Shown here: positions 62,015 through 64,000 of the stretch, piece after piece
Numbering within the stretch: the first letter of the stretch is position 1
Layout: each line of letters opens with the position of its first letter
Source of the DNA: Xanthomonas phaseoli pv. phaseoli
GTDB lineage: Bacteria > Pseudomonadota > Gammaproteobacteria > Xanthomonadales > Xanthomonadaceae
Direction of reading: 5' to 3'
Assembly (NCBI GenBank): GCA_022749655.1
Contig: CP094243.1
Location: 4,898,001 to 4,962,000, forward strand
Length of the DNA: 64,000 nucleotides
Program-made: the position numbers and the translations under genes
The notes under the pieces: generated by a model
The model's database searches: none
What the model was told of the DNA's origin: nothing
What the model saw: the letters and a program-made list of their open reading frames with translations, nothing else

Positions 62015-62424
62015 TGGAACTGCGTCCACGCCACTGGCTTGGACTGGGGGCGGCCACCAGCGTGGCCGCCCTTGGCGTGTCGTTGCTGTATCGCTTCGAT
62101 CCGAATGCGGGCAACAGCCCGTTCCCGCCCTGCGTGTTCCGTGGCGTGACCGGCTGCTATTGCCCCGGCTGCGGCATGACGCGCGCGCTGTATGCGCTGG
62201 TGCATTTCGATCTGCCCGGCGCCTTCGCGATGAACCCGGCAGCGGTGCTGGGCCTGTTCACCCTGCCCGGCCTGATCGCCTGGAAGGCCGGCTGGCGCGC
62301 GCGCTGGTTCGCCCCGGTGGTGGCCGTGATGTCCGAACCGAAATTCTGGCTATGGGCCTTGCCGGCGTACTGGATCGCAAGGAACCTGCCGTGGTACCCG
62401 TTTACGCTGCTGGCGCCGGGTTAG
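62014..62424 (+). CDS. DUF2752 membrane protein
   Basis: 136 residues. The signature FPPCVFRGVTGCYCPGCGMT is the DUF2752 core, with paired Cys (CPGCG) that may bind metal or form a disulfide. Three hydrophobic segments follow (VLGLFTLPGLIAWKAG, FWLWALPAYWIA). DUF2752 and CD225/TM2 proteins are often adjacent, as here, which implies a shared membrane complex. No biochemical role is known. Confidence 0.88.
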   Translation: MELRPRHWLGLGAATSVAALGVSLLYRFDPNAGNSPFPPCVFRGVTGCYCPGCGMTRALYALVHFDLPGAFAMNPAAVLGLFTLPGLIAWKAGWRARWFAPVVAVMSEPKFWLWALPAYWIARNLPWYPFTLLAPG

Positions 62425-62442
62425 GCCGGAAAGGACAACACA

Positions 62443-62514
62443 GTGACGCTGGAAGAAGAAGCTGACCGCGCTACCGCGCTGCTCGCCGGAAAGATCGTTC
62501 ACTGGTTGCAGTAA
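62443..62514 (+). pseudogene. Possible 23-residue remnant of a small gene
   Basis: The GTG at 62443 follows GGAAAGGA and reads MTLEEEADRATALLAGKIVH, then WLQ and a stop. An acidic helical start with a good ribosome site is suggestive, but the frame ends quickly and other frames downstream to 62690 give nothing coherent. It may be a truncated gene. Confidence 0.25.
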
Positions 62515-62690
62515 CGACTAAGAGACCGCCTCTGATCAGATCGTTGCTCCAACAACTGCGCAGATTGAACGCGATATTCGAATCGCGTTGATGCAGGCCC
62601 GATAGGGAACAGCTGCGTGATCAGTTGGTGCTTCACAAGTCGCTGCGCGCAGTCTTCTGCAGTGCTCACAACTGGCAATGCGTGCACCGC

Positions 62691-63581
62691 TTATCGCACC
62701 CACCCGGCAATCACCAACAACGCCAGCACCACCAACCACAGCAGCAGCACGCGCCAGACCAGGCTCATCGCATCGCGCACTTCCGGCAGGCGGCGCCACA
62801 CCGGCACCAGGCCCGAATCGGTGTAGTCGTGCGCTTCCTCGCGCAGCTCGGCGCTGACGCTGGCACGCGCCACTGCGCCCAGAAAATGCGGTTCCAGCGA
62901 CCAGCGATTGCCGTGCGCCTCGCGCCAGGCGCGGAACACGGTGTCGAAGTTACCCACCAGCGCCATCGACATCGTCATCAACTGCGCCACCGGCCATTCC
63001 AGCACCGCCAGCAGCCAACGTGCGCCGGCCAGGTTGCGGGGCGGCAGCAACACGGCCAGCGGGCTTTCCACCGCCAGGGCAGTGAGCCGATACAACACCG
63101 CACCGAACGGCCCCAGCAGCAAAAACCACCACAGCACCGCGAACCAGCGCCGCAGGCCATTGACCACCACCGCTTCCACCAACGATGGCGCGTCTTCGTG
63201 CACGCTGCCGCCGGCGGCCTGCAGGTGCGAGATCGCTTCGCGCCGCGTGTGCGGCTCATCGGCGTCGATGACCGCTTCCACATCGCGATCCAGATCGCGC
63301 GGACCCCAGGTCCAGGCCAGCACCGCCACGCCGAACAGCAGGTCCAGAAAGCCGTGCCAGACATCGTCCAGCAGCCATTGCACCAGCAACACCAACAGCG
63401 CCGGTAGCACGGCCAGCAGCACGCCATAGCGCCCTTGCCACGCACCGCGCCCGGCCGCGTAACTGTCCAGCCGGCGCAGCCATTGGCCAAACCAGGCGAA
63501 ATTGCGCAGCTTGGCCACCTGCGCCGGCACCAGATGACCCAGCGTGAGTGCGACGACGACGGCAACCAGGGTGGTGAACAT
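62691..63581 (-). CDS. ampE: AmpE-like inner-membrane protein
   Basis: 296 residues, four to five membrane segments (MFTTLVAVVVALTLGHLVPA first, VWRVLLLWLVVLALLVIAGW last). Family signatures include the N-terminal GHLVPAQVAKLRNFAWFGQW, the central DEPHTRREAISHLQAAGG and FAVLWWFLLLGPFGAVLYRL. AmpE is a predicted ATP-binding sensory protein of the ampDE operon linked to beta-lactamase regulation. No ampD is adjacent here, so the linkage to cell-wall recycling is by family only. Confidence 0.85.
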   Translation of the reverse strand: MFTTLVAVVVALTLGHLVPAQVAKLRNFAWFGQWLRRLDSYAAGRGAWQGRYGVLLAVLPALLVLLVQWLLDDVWHGFLDLLFGVAVLAWTWGPRDLDRDVEAVIDADEPHTRREAISHLQAAGGSVHEDAPSLVEAVVVNGLRRWFAVLWWFLLLGPFGAVLYRLTALAVESPLAVLLPPRNLAGARWLLAVLEWPVAQLMTMSMALVGNFDTVFRAWREAHGNRWSLEPHFLGAVARASVSAELREEAHDYTDSGLVPVWRRLPEVRDAMSLVWRVLLLWLVVLALLVIAGWVR

Positions 63582-63654
63582 GGGCAGGCCTCCTCAGCCG
63601 AGTCTAGCCGAGCGGACGCGAGCGCCGCTGCAACACCGCAACAGCCGGCCAGGC

Positions 63655-64000
63655 TCAGCCATGCGCACGATGCCACTGCTCGATCAATGCCCGCGCAATG
63701 GAGATCCGCGGCGGCAACCCGATGTCGCCCTCGCCGGCCAGCGCGGCGCTGACCTGCGCATGGCTCACCCAGCGCGCGTCTTCCAGCTCACCGGTGACCT
63801 GCGGCACCTCGGTGGCCGCGGCGCGCGCGGTGAAGCCCAGCATCAGCGCGCCCGGGAACGGCCACGGCTGCGCGCCCAGGTAGCGGCAGTCCTGCACATG
63901 CACGCGGGTTTCCTCGAATACTTCGCGCACCACGGTCTGCTCCAGTGACTCGCCCGGTTCGACGAACCCGGCAATCACCGAATAACGTCCTGGCGCCCAA
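63655..64000 (-). CDS. nudC: NADH pyrophosphatase (NudC), C-terminal part; gene continues beyond window
   Basis: 115 codons are visible, reading from the window edge as APGRYSVIAGFVEPGE. The Nudix box is GFVEPGESLEQTVVREVFEE, followed by T in place of the usual Ala and then RV. Downstream, AQPWPFPGALMLGF matches the NudC-type SQPWPFPxS motif, with Ala for the first Ser. NudC hydrolyses NAD(H) and removes NAD caps from RNA. The N-terminal part and zinc ribbon, if present, lie outside the window. Confidence 0.9.
   Translation of the reverse strand, partial: WAPGRYSVIAGFVEPGESLEQTVVREVFEETRVHVQDCRYLGAQPWPFPGALMLGFTARAAATEVPQVTGELEDARWVSHAQVSAALAGEGDIGLPPRISIARALIEQWHRAHG

Overview
This is a GC-rich chromosomal segment from a plant-associated Xanthomonas. 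The evidence is a XopX-type type III effector next to groESL, xanthomonad-style Fis, AroQ-AccB-AccC-PrmA gene order, a large TonB-dependent receptor, GTAG-type REP sequences and heptamer (GGGAATN) tandem arrays. Base composition is even throughout and most genes are ordinary core genes. No tRNA, rRNA or CRISPR array was seen.

Layout. 1-1656: end of an IS5-family insertion sequence and two damaged small genes. 1763-9597: secreted S53 protease, YhhQ, GlnE, a cupin protein and an SMP-30 protein. 10017-14733: two tandem AsmA-like membrane-anchored proteins. 15557-16822: DAHP synthase preceded by an aromatic-rich leader peptide and an attenuator. 17414-18799: HipA-like YjjJ. 18904-21793: TonB-dependent receptor. 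22215-26678: xopX convergent with groEL/groES, which carry CIRCE and sigma-32-like signals. 26962-31876: secreted endonuclease I, CutA, and DsbD with a doubled N-terminal domain. 32599-35598: aroQ-accB-[S23 element]-accC and a terminator. 35654-42240: REP doublet, two unknown minus-strand genes, PrmA, a small membrane protein, an XRE regulator, a DUF3426 protein, Fis and heptamer arrays. 42428-50408: an eight-gene minus-strand lipid operon related to E. coli ynbABCD. 50482-54263: purH, a lipoprotein and purD. 54618-64000: YccS/FUSC protein, MFS exporter divergent from a LysR regulator, an LplT-PlsC fusion, a CD225 plus DUF2752 pair, AmpE, and the 3' part of nudC.

How genes work together. The aromatic pathway appears twice: DAHP synthase under predicted attenuation, and AroQ in front of the acetyl-CoA carboxylase subunits. 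The lipid operon combines two CDP-alcohol phosphatidyltransferases, a second CdsA, a PlsC-type acyltransferase, a hydrolase-methyltransferase and a lipid phosphatase with a dual-specificity phosphatase domain. Most of its stop and start codons overlap, so it looks like one translationally coupled pathway.

Two points matter for any reader. First, about eighteen genes, including housekeeping ones, are broken by single small indels, mostly one missing base in a short G or C run. This looks more like sequencing error than decay, so I annotate intact gene models across the shifts. Second, the most unusual structure is a four-helix-bundle (S23/IVP-type) gene sitting exactly between accB and accC, bounded by inverted arrays of 7-bp units. 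A shorter copy without the gene sits between groES and groEL, and solo arrays occur elsewhere. Together they look like an undescribed mobile-element family.
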